In this document: piece by piece, positions 17,815 to 26,724 of the stretch
How the letters are laid out: each line of letters opens with the position of its first letter
How positions within the stretch are numbered: the first letter of the stretch is position 1
Assembly: GCF_001792775.2 (NCBI RefSeq)
Contig: NZ_MLGE02000021.1
Coordinates: 1-32,725, forward strand
Source of the DNA: Staphylococcus pseudintermedius
GTDB lineage: Bacteria > Bacillota > Bacilli > Staphylococcales > Staphylococcaceae
Reading direction: 5' to 3'
DNA length: 32,725 nucleotides
Notes under the pieces: model-generated
What the model was told of the DNA's origin: nothing
The model's input: the letters and a program-made list of their open reading frames with translations, nothing else
The model's database searches: none
Translations under genes and position numbers: made by a program

Positions 17815-19116
17815 TTACCCCTCCATTAATAATAGTTCTGGATTGTTTAATAAACGTTTGATGTGGTTCATTGCGTTTTGACCAGTTGCACCATCAATTT
17901 GTCTGTGGTCAAAGCTTAGTGATAATGCTAACACAGGTGCTGCAACGATTTCGCCATCTTTAACGATTGGTTTTTGAGCGATTCGACCAATACCTAAGAT
18001 TGCAACTTCTGGGTGGTTGATAACTGGTGTGAACCATTGGCCACCTGCAGAACCGATGTTACTAATTGTACATGTTGCACCTTTCATTTCGTCAGATGTT
18101 AATTTACCGTCACGAGCTTTGACAGCAAGTTCGTTAATTTCATCTGAGATTTGGAAGATTGATTTACGGTCAGCATGTTTAACAACAGGTACTAAAAGAC
18201 CTCTGTCAGTGTCTGCTGCGATACCAATGTTCCAGTAATGTTTTTGTACAACTTCGCCAGCTTCTTCGTTAAATGAAGTGTTAAGTGCTGGGTATTTTTT
18301 CAATGCTGATACTAAAGCTTTAACAACATAAGGTAAGAATGTTAATTTAGTACCTTGTTCAGCTGCAATTTCTTTGAATTTCTTACGGTGATCCCATAAC
18401 TCTTGAACATCAATTTCGTCCATTAATGTTACGTGAGGTGCAGTATGCTTAGAGTTCACCATTGCTTTTGCGATTGCTTTACGCATTGCAGAGATTTTCT
18501 CAGTTGTTTCAGGGAATTCACCTTCAGTTGAAACTGCTGGTGCTGATGCTGCTGGTTCAGTTGATGCTTCTGAAGATTCAGCTGATGCAGTATCTTGAGC
18601 TGTCGCTGCTTGTTCGCCACCATTTAAGTATGCATCTACATCTTCTTTAGTAATTCTACCATTTTTACCTGTACCATTAACAGCTTTAATGTTCACATTA
18701 TTGTCACGTGCATATTTACGCACTGATGGCATTGCTTTTACTTGTCTGTTTTCATCCACTTCTACAGCTTCTTGAGCAGCTGGTGCCGCTTCTTCTTGAG
18801 GTGCTTCTTCTTTAGCTTCTTCAGCTTTTGCAGGCGCATCATTACTATGTCCGCCTTTGAACTCCATTTCTTCAGCGTCAGGTGCATCTATTTTAACAAT
18901 GATGTCACCTACAACAGCTACAGTACCTTCTTCAACTAACACTTCAAGTACTGTACCACTTACAGGTGATGGGATTTCTACAACTGATTTATCATTTTGT
19001 ACTTCACATAGTACGTCATCTTCTTCAATAGTGTCTCCAGCTTTAACGAACCACTTTACGATTTCACCTTCGTGGATACCTTCACCAATATCGGGTAATC
19101 TAAATTCAAATGCCAC
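17815..19116 (-). CDS. pdhC: Dihydrolipoamide acetyltransferase, E2 of pyruvate dehydrogenase
   Basis: A 433-residue E2 core subunit. One lipoyl domain occupies residues 1-80 with the lipoylated Lys43 in [12 protein letters not shown]. An Ala/Glu-rich flexible linker follows, then the peripheral subunit-binding domain (about 128-165; [26 protein letters not shown]), a second Ala/Ser/Thr-rich linker and the catalytic domain from about 205. The active-site motif [12 protein letters not shown], with its His near residue 404, lies close to the end. It transfers acetyl groups from E1 to CoA. It has a single lipoyl domain. A 155-base spacer with a strong hairpin separates it from pdhB, unlike the tight spacing elsewhere in the operon. 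Confidence 0.96.
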   Translation of the reverse strand: MAFEFRLPDIGEGIHEGEIVKWFVKAGDTIEEDDVLCEVQNDKSVVEIPSPVSGTVLEVLVEEGTVAVVGDIIVKIDAPDAEEMEFKGGHSNDAPAKAEEAKEEAPQEEAAPAAQEAVEVDENRQVKAMPSVRKYARDNNVNIKAVNGTGKNGRITKEDVDAYLNGGEQAATAQDTASAESSEASTEPAASAPAVSTEGEFPETTEKISAMRKAIAKAMVNSKHTAPHVTLMDEIDVQELWDHRKKFKEIAAEQGTKLTFLPYVVKALVSALKKYPALNTSFNEEAGEVVQKHYWNIGIAADTDRGLLVPVVKHADRKSIFQISDEINELAVKARDGKLTSDEMKGATCTISNIGSAGGQWFTPVINHPEVAILGIGRIAQKPIVKDGEIVAAPVLALSLSFDHRQIDGATGQNAMNHIKRLLNNPELLLMEG

Positions 19117-19165
19117 GTTCTTTCCTCCTAAATAATTAAATTATAAATAATACTTTGTTTACACA

Positions 19166-19207
19166 CATATAGGAGAAGAAACGAAAAATCATTTCATTCT
19201 CCATATG
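19166..19207 (-). other. Hairpin in the pdhB-pdhC spacer
   Basis: CATAT and GGAGAA (19166-19177) pair with TTCTCC and ATATG (19197-19207), giving a long imperfect stem in the mRNA between pdhB and pdhC. No T-run follows on the minus strand, so it is unlikely to be a terminator. It could be an RNA-processing or stability element that sets the E1 to E2/E3 ratio. Confidence 0.55.
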
Positions 19208-19271
19208 CAAGGGCGTGGGACAGAAAACTGATGTCACAGTCCTCTTTTCCACTCTTCTCAAAAATTACACA

Positions 19272-20249
19272 TTAAAATTCTAAAGTTTTCTTCGCTTGTT
19301 CAACGATGTCAGTTTTGTTTGGTAACCAAACGTTTTCAGCTTGTGTAAATGGATAAATTGTATCTGGCGCTGCAACACGGCCGATCGGTGCTTCTAATGA
19401 AAGAATTGCACGTTCTGATAATTCAGCGACAACATTTGCACCTACACCTGCTTGTTTTTGTGCTTCTTGAACAACAATAACACGGCCTGTTTTTTCAACT
19501 GATTTTACAAGTGTGTCAACGTCTAATGGTTGAACTGTACGTAAGTCAATCACTTCAACAGAATGGCCATCTTTTTCAAGTTCTTCAGCAGCCTTCATTG
19601 ACTCTTGAACCATTGCACCATAAGTGATGATTGTTAAGTCAGTACCTTCACGTTTAACATTCGCTTTACCAATTTCGATTGTGTACTCTTCTTCAGGTAC
19701 TTCTTCACGGAATGAACGGTATAATTTCATGTGCTCTAAATATACGACTGGGTCATTGCTACGGATACTTTCGATTAATAAACCTTTTGCATCGTATGGA
19801 CCTGATGGAATCACCACTTTTAAACCTGGTGATTGCGCTAAAATACCTTCTAAGTTATCAGCGTGCAGTTCTGGTGTATGTACACCACCACCGAATGGCG
19901 CACGAACTGTAACTGGAGCTACTTTTGAGTTACCTGAACGGAAACGATGACGTGCGATTTGTCCTGCAACAGAATCGAACACTTCAAATACGAAACCTAA
20001 GAATTGGACTTCCATAATTGGACGGTATCCTTGAGTTGAAAGACCTAACGCTAAACCACCGATACCAGATTCAGCTAAAGGCGTGTCAAATACACGGTCT
20101 TCACCGAATTCTTTTTGCAAGCCCTCAGTTACACGGAATACACCACCGTTTACACCAACGTCTTCACCAAATAACAAAGTGTTTTCGTCATTTTTAAGTT
20201 CAGTTGCTAGCGCGTTGTTAATCGCTTGAACCATTGTCATTTGTGCCAT
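19272..20249 (-). CDS. pdhB: Pyruvate dehydrogenase E1 component, beta subunit
   Basis: A 325-residue protein of the transketolase-like E1 beta family. The N-terminal [20 protein letters not shown] carries the conserved Glu-Asp pair near the thiamine diphosphate site, followed by [17 protein letters not shown] and the C-terminal [24 protein letters not shown] with VVQEA. It forms the alpha2beta2 E1 with PdhA and decarboxylates pyruvate. The start lies 3 bases after the pdhA stop. Acetoin or branched-chain E1 beta proteins are similar, but the neighbours fix the assignment. Confidence 0.96.
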   Translation of the reverse strand: MAQMTMVQAINNALATELKNDENTLLFGEDVGVNGGVFRVTEGLQKEFGEDRVFDTPLAESGIGGLALGLSTQGYRPIMEVQFLGFVFEVFDSVAGQIARHRFRSGNSKVAPVTVRAPFGGGVHTPELHADNLEGILAQSPGLKVVIPSGPYDAKGLLIESIRSNDPVVYLEHMKLYRSFREEVPEEEYTIEIGKANVKREGTDLTIITYGAMVQESMKAAEELEKDGHSVEVIDLRTVQPLDVDTLVKSVEKTGRVIVVQEAQKQAGVGANVVAELSERAILSLEAPIGRVAAPDTIYPFTQAENVWLPNKTDIVEQAKKTLEF

Positions 20250-20252
20250 GGC

Positions 20253-21416
<1,164 letters not shown>

Positions 21417-21418
21417 CT

Positions 21419-21453
21419 AGTGTAACACAAAATATACGAACTGTTAAACAGTT
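21419..21453 (-). promoter_or_regulatory. Promoter of the pdh operon with overlapping palindrome
   Basis: On the minus strand TTAACA (21442-21447) and TACACT (21419-21424) are exactly 17 bases apart, about 55 bases before pdhA. The -35 lies inside a perfect odd palindrome AACTGTT-A-AACAGTT (21439-21453), and AACTGTTATA recurs at 21496-21505 and 21518-21527. A protein bound at the palindrome would cover the -35. Confidence 0.5.
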
Positions 21454-21528
21454 TTCCTAAAGTTCTGTAACACTTGATAACACAACAGTAGAAGCAACTG
21501 TTATACCAATCCTTTCAAACTGTTATAG

Positions 21529-22161
21529 TTATTTGTTAGCGATTTCATCAACGTCTTGCTTTTCTGTTTGTACTTTACGAATTGCTTTTGTATAGTCCTC
21601 TACTTTTTTCTGCATATTTTTTTGAACATCAGATAACGCTTTAGAACGTTTGTCGACTTCCTCTTGTGAACCTGAATCTTCTTTAAAATAACTGAACAAA
21701 TCTTTTTCTTTGTTGATGACATCTTGATAGCCTTTAACGAAAGCATCGTGTTTTTTATTTTTTTCTTCAATGGCTTTGTTCAATTCATCAAACTCTTTTT
21801 TATCATCTTCATCTTCAATTTTGTTCGACTCTGCTTTTGCCTTTTCGAAAGCTTTTTTAGAATGATTCATCGCTTCAACTTCTTTTTTTAATTGCTTTTC
21901 ACGCTTTTTCGCATTATCGAGTACTTGATCCACTTTATCTTGGACTTCAGCAATGTTTTTACCACTAATTTCTTTTGATAGCTTTTCTTTTTCTTTCTCA
22001 AGTTTATTCATTTCTTTATTAACTTCTTGAATCGGTGCTTCAGCTTTTTGCATATTTTCAAGTCCGTCATTGTACTTTTCAATATGTTCACCATCTTTGC
22101 TACAAGCTGCCAATAAAAATGTTGTTGCAACTGCTACTCCAATTGTTTTATGAAATTTCAT
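21529..22161 (-). CDS. YkyA-like coiled-coil lipoprotein
   Basis: A 210-residue secreted lipoprotein. The N-terminus is a lipoprotein signal (KFHKTIGVAVATTFLLAAC) whose lipobox LAAC gives a lipidated Cys near residue 20. The rest is highly charged, Lys/Glu-rich and strongly predicted to be coiled coil. It fits the YkyA family of putative cell-wall-binding lipoproteins, which also sits beside pdhA in Bacillus. The start at 22161 has AAGGAGG 8 bases upstream; the longer in-frame start at 22185 would disrupt the signal peptide. Its function is unknown. It lies upstream of pdhA in the same direction, and no clear terminator separates them, so read-through into pdhA is possible. Confidence 0.85.
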   Translation of the reverse strand: MKFHKTIGVAVATTFLLAACSKDGEHIEKYNDGLENMQKAEAPIQEVNKEMNKLEKEKEKLSKEISGKNIAEVQDKVDQVLDNAKKREKQLKKEVEAMNHSKKAFEKAKAESNKIEDEDDKKEFDELNKAIEEKNKKHDAFVKGYQDVINKEKDLFSYFKEDSGSQEEVDKRSKALSDVQKNMQKKVEDYTKAIRKVQTEKQDVDEIANK

Positions 22162-22407
22162 TCTGGAGACCTCCTTATCTGTCACTCGTAATATTAATGA
22201 AAATAACGTTATAATTCAAATATTGATTCGTACATTTTTCGTTCTTTTACACATTTTTCAAGGACATACGCACAATGTTCCCTTTATAATACGTATTAAA
22301 TGCAGAAGTTAAAAAATACATCTATATACGATTTTAATTTTGAAAGTTTTCGACTATCACTTTATGGAATTTTTTTGATATATTATTAAATAAGGAAGGT
22401 GTCAAAA

Positions 22408-22959
22408 ATGTTAACAATGAAAGATATTATTAGAGATGGACATCCTACACTTCGCCAAAGAGCAAAAGAAGTGGAGTTCCCATTAACTGAAGAAGAACGA
22501 CAAACTTTATTAGATATGCAAACTTTTTTAAAAAATAGTCAAGACCCAGAAATTGCTGAAAAATATCAATTACGTAGTGGGGTTGGATTAGCAGCACCTC
22601 AAATTAATGTACCGAAACGCATGTTTGCGGTTTATTTACCTGATGATGGTGAAGGACATTCATATGATTTTGCGATTGTAAACCCAAAAATTGTGAGTCA
22701 TAGTGTTCAAGATGCGTATTTGCCAACAGGTGAAGGTTGCTTGAGCGTGGACGAAGATGTTCCAGGCCTTGTTCATCGCCATTACCGTATCAAACTTAAA
22801 GGTTATGATATTGATGGCAATGAGATCAACTTACGCTTGAAAGGTTATCCAGCGATTGTAGTACAACATGAATTGGACCATCTTAACGGCGTACTGTTTT
22901 ATGATCATATCGACCAAGAACATCCATTGCAACCTAAAAATGGTGCGATGGAAGTTTAA
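22408..22959 (+). CDS. def: Peptide deformylase
   Basis: A 183-residue type II (Gram-positive) peptide deformylase that removes the formyl group from nascent N-formyl-methionine peptides. All three family motifs are present: GVGLAAPQ (58-65), EGCLS near residue 110 with the metal-ligand Cys, and QHELDHLNG near 153 with the two metal-ligand His and the catalytic Glu. The characteristic type II insertion lies between the first two motifs. The ATG at 22408 follows AAGGAAGG; an in-frame GTG at 22399 overlaps that Shine-Dalgarno and is unlikely. The gene is divergent from the ykyA-like gene. Confidence 0.95.
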   Translation: MLTMKDIIRDGHPTLRQRAKEVEFPLTEEERQTLLDMQTFLKNSQDPEIAEKYQLRSGVGLAAPQINVPKRMFAVYLPDDGEGHSYDFAIVNPKIVSHSVQDAYLPTGEGCLSVDEDVPGLVHRHYRIKLKGYDIDGNEINLRLKGYPAIVVQHELDHLNGVLFYDHIDQEHPLQPKNGAMEV

Positions 22960-22979
22960 GAATAACAAACTATTTAAAA

Positions 22980-23480
22980 CGATTAAAAAGGTAGCGGATG
23001 GAATATAAGAATTGGGTTGCCATCATAGCCTCGCGTTTATAGGGGCTGGCCCTTCAACTTACTAACGCTTGATTAAACTATTACATTTAGTGAGGACTTA
23101 GTGGATTTTGGGAACAGTACAGAAATCTCATGTGTAGCAAAGATTTCGTCGTACTGCCCCCTCGCGGCTGACTCGACTTCGCATAAGCGTGTACATTGAG
23201 AAATCAGATAGCTGCTGCGATAAACAGCAACCACTTTTAATGTAAAGAAGTAACTGTTAGCAGTATGCACGCATTTCCTCAGGTGCCTCAGTCTTCTGGG
23301 TAACCTTATATGAAATACAGTGGAACTGAGGCAAGTTTATGAAATCATGAAAACAAGAGCATCCATTTTCATCTAATTTGCCTTTATTTTTCGGTCGTTT
23401 TATCATCTTTAATGGTGCAACGCCATATGTATATAGGGATTGGGAAAATGTAATATCCCAGTCCCATTCCTATTTTCATT
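22980..23480 (+). repeat. Long interspersed noncoding element, copy 3
   Basis: The third related element. AAAGATTTCGTCGTACTGC (23139-23157) and GCAGTATGCACGCATT (23260-23275) are exact matches to copies 1 and 2. Hairpin A is fully paired (23115-23156). Hairpin C is kept with different bases (CTGC and AACAG at 23215-23227 pair with CTGTT and GCAG at 23254-23263). Hairpin B has decayed. A GGGATTGGG / CCCAGTCCC hairpin (23436-23465) closes the element. It lies between convergent def and the small gene at 23573. The minus-strand reading frame within it is not convincing. Confidence 0.8.
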
Positions 23481-23497
23481 TGCACAATGTTGTAGGA

Positions 23498-23532
23498 TAA
23501 AAAAAGAGCGGTAAAGTCAATCCTTCGCCGCT
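23498..23532 (-). terminator. Terminator of the small gene at 23573-23845
   Basis: AGCGG / CCGCT arms (23507-23511 with 23528-23532), with some inner pairing, are followed on the minus strand by a long T-run. Confidence 0.7.
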
Positions 23533-23572
23533 GTTTGATTCGTTGTGATGCTATTTCGACTCATCCGATACG

Positions 23573-23845
23573 TTACATAAACATGTCTCTACGTTGTTTA
23601 TAACGAATCCCCTCTTCTTCCAATGCCTTTTTAAGTGTTTCAAATGTTTCAATATCCAAAAATTCAGGGTCATGATTGTGTTTTCTGAAATAATGTGCTT
23701 CTTGCGTCGCCATTTGAACTTCTTCATACTCAAAAAACATCGTTACTTCATTACGTCTTACTTCAAATTGAATTTCACACAAAAACTTATCTTCCCGGTT
23801 CCGTTCGTTTTTAACTTCTTCTAGTAATTGACTCGCACTTTTCAT
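23573..23845 (-). CDS. Small conserved-looking protein of unknown function
   Basis: A 90-residue soluble, charged protein that I do not recognise. It begins with a helical segment (SASQLLEEVKNERNREDKF), has a middle that reads like beta strands (CEIQFEVRRNEVTMFFEYE) and ends in a Lys/Glu-rich helix. The single Cys and the aromatic-rich centre give no motif. The start at 23845 is preferred because AGGTGA lies 5 bases upstream; ATG 23851 and GTG 23854 are alternatives. A perfect TATAAT and an 8-bp inverted repeat lie upstream and a terminator downstream, so it looks like a genuine single-gene unit. It sits in the def-rnjA gap. Confidence 0.7.
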   Translation of the reverse strand: MKSASQLLEEVKNERNREDKFLCEIQFEVRRNEVTMFFEYEEVQMATQEAHYFRKHNHDPEFLDIETFETLKKALEEEGIRYKQRRDMFM

Positions 23846-23869
23846 CTTCATCACCTATTTCGGGGAATT

Positions 23870-23898
23870 TTAAATGAGATTCCATTCATTTAATTATA
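23870..23898 (-). promoter_or_regulatory. Promoter -10 and palindrome of the small unknown gene
   Basis: TATAAT on the minus strand (23893-23898) directly abuts a perfect inverted repeat TTAAATGA-N8-TCATTTAA (23870-23893) that covers the expected transcription start. This is an operator-like arrangement. No clear -35 is visible. Confidence 0.45.
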
Positions 23899-24183
23899 AG
23901 ATACTCTCTAGTTTATCACATTCCGCTTTATTTATTCGATAACATCATGTAAAATAAAACCAACTGGGCTGTATGCGCACATCGCCATACACTCAAACGA
24001 GAACGGAAATTTAATAACCGCTATACATATTGAAAATGAGCTGTGAGTGACTGGTGAATTGAATGATGTAGACATTCCTAGAGATGCATATTCGATTCAT
24101 GTTTTTTATTTTCACTGTTCATTTCAATTGTTCAAGCATATCCATCAATTAAAGATAAGTGATTCAACTTAGGAGGAAAATAT
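23899..24183. other. Intergenic region upstream of rpoY
   Basis: About 285 bases, AT-rich, between the promoter of the small gene and rpoY. The rpoY Shine-Dalgarno (TTAGGAGGAA) sits at its right end. A rpoY-rnjA promoter must lie here, but I cannot single one out. No ORF, RNA gene or repeat is apparent. Confidence 0.4.
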
Positions 24184-24399
24184 ATGTCAATTTTTAAAGT
24201 TTTTTATCAACATAATCGCGATGAAGTCATCGTACGTGAAAATACACAAAGCATTTATGTTGAAGCACAATCTGAAGAACAAGTTCGTCGTTATTTGAAA
24301 GAACGCAACTATAATATTGAATTCATAACTAAATTAGAGGGCGCACATTTAGAGTATGAACAACAATCCGAACGTTTTAATGTGGAGCGCGCGCAATAA
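24184..24399 (+). CDS. rpoY: RNA polymerase epsilon subunit
   Basis: A 71-residue protein of the RpoY/YkzG (DUF1447) family, the small epsilon subunit associated with RNA polymerase in Firmicutes. The family pattern is clear: [20 protein letters not shown] at the start, the middle [15 protein letters not shown] and [12 protein letters not shown] near the end. AGGAGG lies 7 bases before the ATG. The stop codon overlaps the rnjA start by one base (TAATG), the coupling usually seen for this pair. Confidence 0.93.
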   Translation: MSIFKVFYQHNRDEVIVRENTQSIYVEAQSEEQVRRYLKERNYNIEFITKLEGAHLEYEQQSERFNVERAQ

Positions 24400-26078
24400 T
24401 GAAACAACTTCAAAAAAATGAAGTTGGCGTATACGCATTAGGTGGTTTAGGTGAAATTGGTAAAAACACTTACGCCATCGAGTATAAAGATGAAATTGTA
24501 ATCATTGACGCAGGAATCAAATTCCCCGATGATAATTTACTCGGTATCGACTATGTCATACCTGACTACACGTATCTTGAACAAAACCAAGATAGAATTG
24601 TAGGCTTAATTATCACACATGGTCACGAGGATCATATCGGTGGTGTGCCCTACCTGCTCAAAAAGATTAATGTACCAATTTACAGCGGTCCACTCGCACT
24701 CGGTTTAATTCGTAATAAATTAGAAGAACATCATTTATTACGCCAAGCTGAATTGATTGAAATTGATGAAGATACTGTCATTGATTCAAAACATTTTAAA
24801 GTGAGTTTTTATTTGACAACACATAGTATTCCTGAAACATACGGTGTTATTGTCGATACGCCTGAAGGTAAAATCGTGCATACTGGTGACTTTAAGTTTG
24901 ACTTCACACCCGTCGGCGCACCAGCCAATATTGGTAAAATGGCGCAACTCGGTGATGAAGGTGTACTCTGTTTACTTTCTGACTCTACCAATTCACTCGT
25001 ACCAGACTTTACACTAAGTGAACGTGAAGTCGGTCAAAACGTAGATAAAATTTTCCGTAATTGTACAGGACGTATTATTTTTGCGACTTTCGCGTCAAAC
25101 ATTTATCGTGTGCAACAAGCCGTCGAAGCCGCAGTTAAATACAACCGTAAAATCGTGACGTTTGGACGTTCGATGGAAAATAATATCAAAATCGGAACAG
25201 AGTTAGGGTATATTAAAGCACCCCCTGAAACATTTGTTGAGCCAAACAAAATTAATAGCATTCCAAAGCATGAATTATTAATTTTATGTACAGGCTCGCA
25301 AGGTGAACCGATGGCGGCGTTATCACGTATCGCAAATGGTACACATAAGCAGATTAAAATCATTCCTGAAGACACGGTTGTATTCAGTTCGTCACCTATT
25401 CCAGGTAATACGAAAAGCATTAACCGCACGATCAATGCCTTGTATCAAGCTGGCGCTGAAGTCATTCATAGTAAGATTTCAAACATCCATACGTCTGGTC
25501 ACGGCTCTCAAGGTGATCAACAGTTGATGTTACGCTTAATTAGACCGAAATATTTCTTACCAATCCACGGTGAATATCGTATGCTCGTTGCACACGGTCA
25601 AACAGGTGTGGACTGTGGAGTACCAGAAGAAAATGTCTTCATCCATGATATCGGTGACGTTCTTGCGTTGACACGAGACAGTGCACGTACAGCAGGCCGT
25701 ATCCCATCAGGTAATGTATTAGTCGATGGTAGTGGTATTGGTGATATTGGGAATGTTGTCATTCGCGACCGTAAGTTATTGTCTGAAGAAGGATTAGTCA
25801 TTGTCGTGGTTAGCATTGACTTCAACAAAAACCAACTGTTATCAGGTCCAGACATTATTTCACGTGGCTTTGTCTACATGCGAGAATCTGGTCAATTGAT
25901 TTACGACGCCCAAAAGAAAATTAAGCAAGATGTCATCTATAAATTGAATAACAACGAAAACATTCAGTGGCATCAAGTGAAATCATCTATTATCGAAACA
26001 TTACAACCGTACTTATTTGAGAAAACAGCACGTAAACCAATGATTTTACCAGTCATTATGAAAGTGAATGAAAAATAG
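24399..26078 (+). CDS. rnjA: Ribonuclease J1
   Basis: A 559-residue metallo-beta-lactamase/beta-CASP ribonuclease with 5'-3' exonuclease and endonuclease activity, central to mRNA decay and rRNA maturation in Firmicutes. The zinc-binding HGHEDHIGG is near residues 74-82, followed by [11 protein letters not shown] near 161 and LLSDSTNS near 190. The beta-CASP block [16 protein letters not shown] is near 298 and SGHGSQGD near 366. A C-terminal dimerisation domain follows. RNase J1 and J2 share these motifs; linkage to rpoY and the intact catalytic HxHxDH favour J1. Its own terminator follows closely. Confidence 0.95.
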   Translation: MKQLQKNEVGVYALGGLGEIGKNTYAIEYKDEIVIIDAGIKFPDDNLLGIDYVIPDYTYLEQNQDRIVGLIITHGHEDHIGGVPYLLKKINVPIYSGPLALGLIRNKLEEHHLLRQAELIEIDEDTVIDSKHFKVSFYLTTHSIPETYGVIVDTPEGKIVHTGDFKFDFTPVGAPANIGKMAQLGDEGVLCLLSDSTNSLVPDFTLSEREVGQNVDKIFRNCTGRIIFATFASNIYRVQQAVEAAVKYNRKIVTFGRSMENNIKIGTELGYIKAPPETFVEPNKINSIPKHELLILCTGSQGEPMAALSRIANGTHKQIKIIPEDTVVFSSSPIPGNTKSINRTINALYQAGAEVIHSKISNIHTSGHGSQGDQQLMLRLIRPKYFLPIHGEYRMLVAHGQTGVDCGVPEENVFIHDIGDVLALTRDSARTAGRIPSGNVLVDGSGIGDIGNVVIRDRKLLSEEGLVIVVVSIDFNKNQLLSGPDIISRGFVYMRESGQLIYDAQKKIKQDVIYKLNNNENIQWHQVKSSIIETLQPYLFEKTARKPMILPVIMKVNEK

Positions 26079-26093
26079 ATATATCAATAAGGA

Positions 26094-26135
26094 AACGAGT
26101 CTAGGACAACAATATGCCTAGACTCGTTAATTTTA
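26094..26135 (+). terminator. Terminator of rpoY-rnjA
   Basis: A 12-bp perfect stem (26094-26105 with 26117-26128) with an 11-base loop and AATTTTAT tail, 15 bases after the rnjA stop. Confidence 0.88.
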
Positions 26136-26257
26136 TGTATAAAGGGTTGAAAAACGCAATGTCGTTAGTCCTATACATGAGAGATTTTTTATACAACGAT
26201 CTATCGCTATTACCAATCAAACTTTTTGTCTTCTTTAATTTTATATCTCAGTGCGAT

Positions 26258-26381
26258 TGTTTGAGTCCGACTTCCTTCAGATTCCACTTGTCAATAGACA
26301 CCCTTGTTTTTCGCTAACAGTTCCTACTACCAAGCCTGTAACAGACTTTCACCGTCAAGATGTCACCCATGCCGAGCGCAC
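26258..26381 (-). mobile_element. Group II intron 5' fragment (no reverse transcriptase)
   Basis: On the minus strand it begins with GTGCG at 26381 and matches 1-124 in 116 of 124 positions without gaps. The element may extend leftward to somewhere before 26136, but rnjA and its terminator lie within 250 bases, so the intron body, reverse transcriptase and domains V-VI are missing. Like the copy at the left edge, it begins right after the T-run of a minus-strand terminator. It is therefore a truncated class IIC-like insertion or a deletion remnant. Confidence 0.75.
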
Positions 26382-26382
26382 T

Positions 26383-26432
26383 AAAAAATGCAGGAAAAAC
26401 AGCACTTTCATTCCGCTATTTTCCTACATTTT
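26383..26432 (-). terminator. Minus-strand terminator carrying the intron fragment
   Basis: A 14-bp stem with one mismatch (26385-26398 with 26419-26432) and six T on the minus strand. The group II intron fragment begins two bases beyond the T-run. It is a second stop for the accessory cluster, behind the one at 26447-26485. Confidence 0.75.
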
Positions 26433-26446
26433 ATAACTGCCATTTA

Positions 26447-26485
26447 CAAAAGGAATCTAGAAATCATATCTATATCCTAGACTCC
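26447..26485 (-). terminator. Candidate terminator of the accessory cluster
   Basis: On the minus strand GGAGTCTAG pairs with CTAGATTCC (9 bp, one G-U) around a 15-16 base loop and is followed by TTTTG, about 45 bases after the stop of the small peptide gene. Confidence 0.6.
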
Positions 26486-26531
26486 AACAAATTTTGGGGT
26501 TAGTCCCAGATTCAAATAGATAAAGTACATC

Positions 26532-26675
26532 TTAGTATACTTTGTCCACTACCTCTAACTTAGGCAATTCCAATCCTGATTCTGATACTTCTTCTGGGGA
26601 AAGCTCTTCATTAATAATACTTAAGTCAATTTCCATATTTTCCATTGAAAGTTCTCTTGGATTAATATTTATCAT
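26532..26675 (-). CDS. 47-residue acidic peptide, last gene of the accessory cluster
   Basis: A 47-residue ORF not assignable to a family. It starts at an ATG with an excellent Shine-Dalgarno (AAGGAGGGTGG) at good spacing and ends in TAA. It has ten Glu and two Asp against three basic residues, no Cys, Thr, Trp, Phe or His, no hydrophobic signal segment, and a C-terminus VVDKVY. The N-terminal part (MENMEIDLSIINEELSPEEV) reads like an amphipathic acidic leader, and a lone Gly34 could mark a leader/core border, but that is inference. It lies 49 bases after the flavoprotein gene and is followed by a terminator, so it belongs to the operon. It could be a precursor peptide, an acidic carrier of pathway intermediates, or a small partner subunit. 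Confidence 0.75.
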   Translation of the reverse strand: MININPRELSMENMEIDLSIINEELSPEEVSESGLELPKLEVVDKVY

Positions 26676-26724
26676 TTAAACCACCCTCCTTCACTTTGAA
26701 TATAACATAAATAAACTGAATTGT

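Noticed and set aside
19624..19950. Long plus-strand ORF (108 codons) opposite pdhB.
   Set aside because: Shadow of a strongly conserved coding gene; no ribosome binding site or independent signal.
22376..22384. TGATATATT as an extended -10 promoter for def.
   Set aside because: It lies so close to the Shine-Dalgarno that almost no leader would remain; not convincing without a mapped start.
23073..23270. 65-residue minus-strand ORF inside repeat copy 3.
   Set aside because: Same reasoning: it runs through the conserved hairpins and the frame is not shared by copies 1 and 2.
23436..23465. GGGATTGGG/CCCAGTCCC hairpin as an independent terminator.
   Set aside because: No T-run follows on either strand; it is better treated as the end of repeat copy 3.
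26114..26317. 67-residue plus-strand ORF after rnjA.
   Set aside because: It starts inside the rnjA terminator and runs into the antisense of the group II intron fragment.
26532..26675. C-terminal Val-Tyr resembling the mycofactocin precursor MftA.
   Set aside because: No radical SAM MftC, MftB or other mft genes are present, and the rest of the peptide lacks the MftA pattern; two residues are not evidence.
26532..26675. Small acidic peptide as a LysW-type amino-group carrier.
   Set aside because: LysW/ArgW proteins have zinc-binding cysteines and a C-terminal Glu motif; this peptide has no cysteine and ends in Tyr. A carrier role in general remains open.
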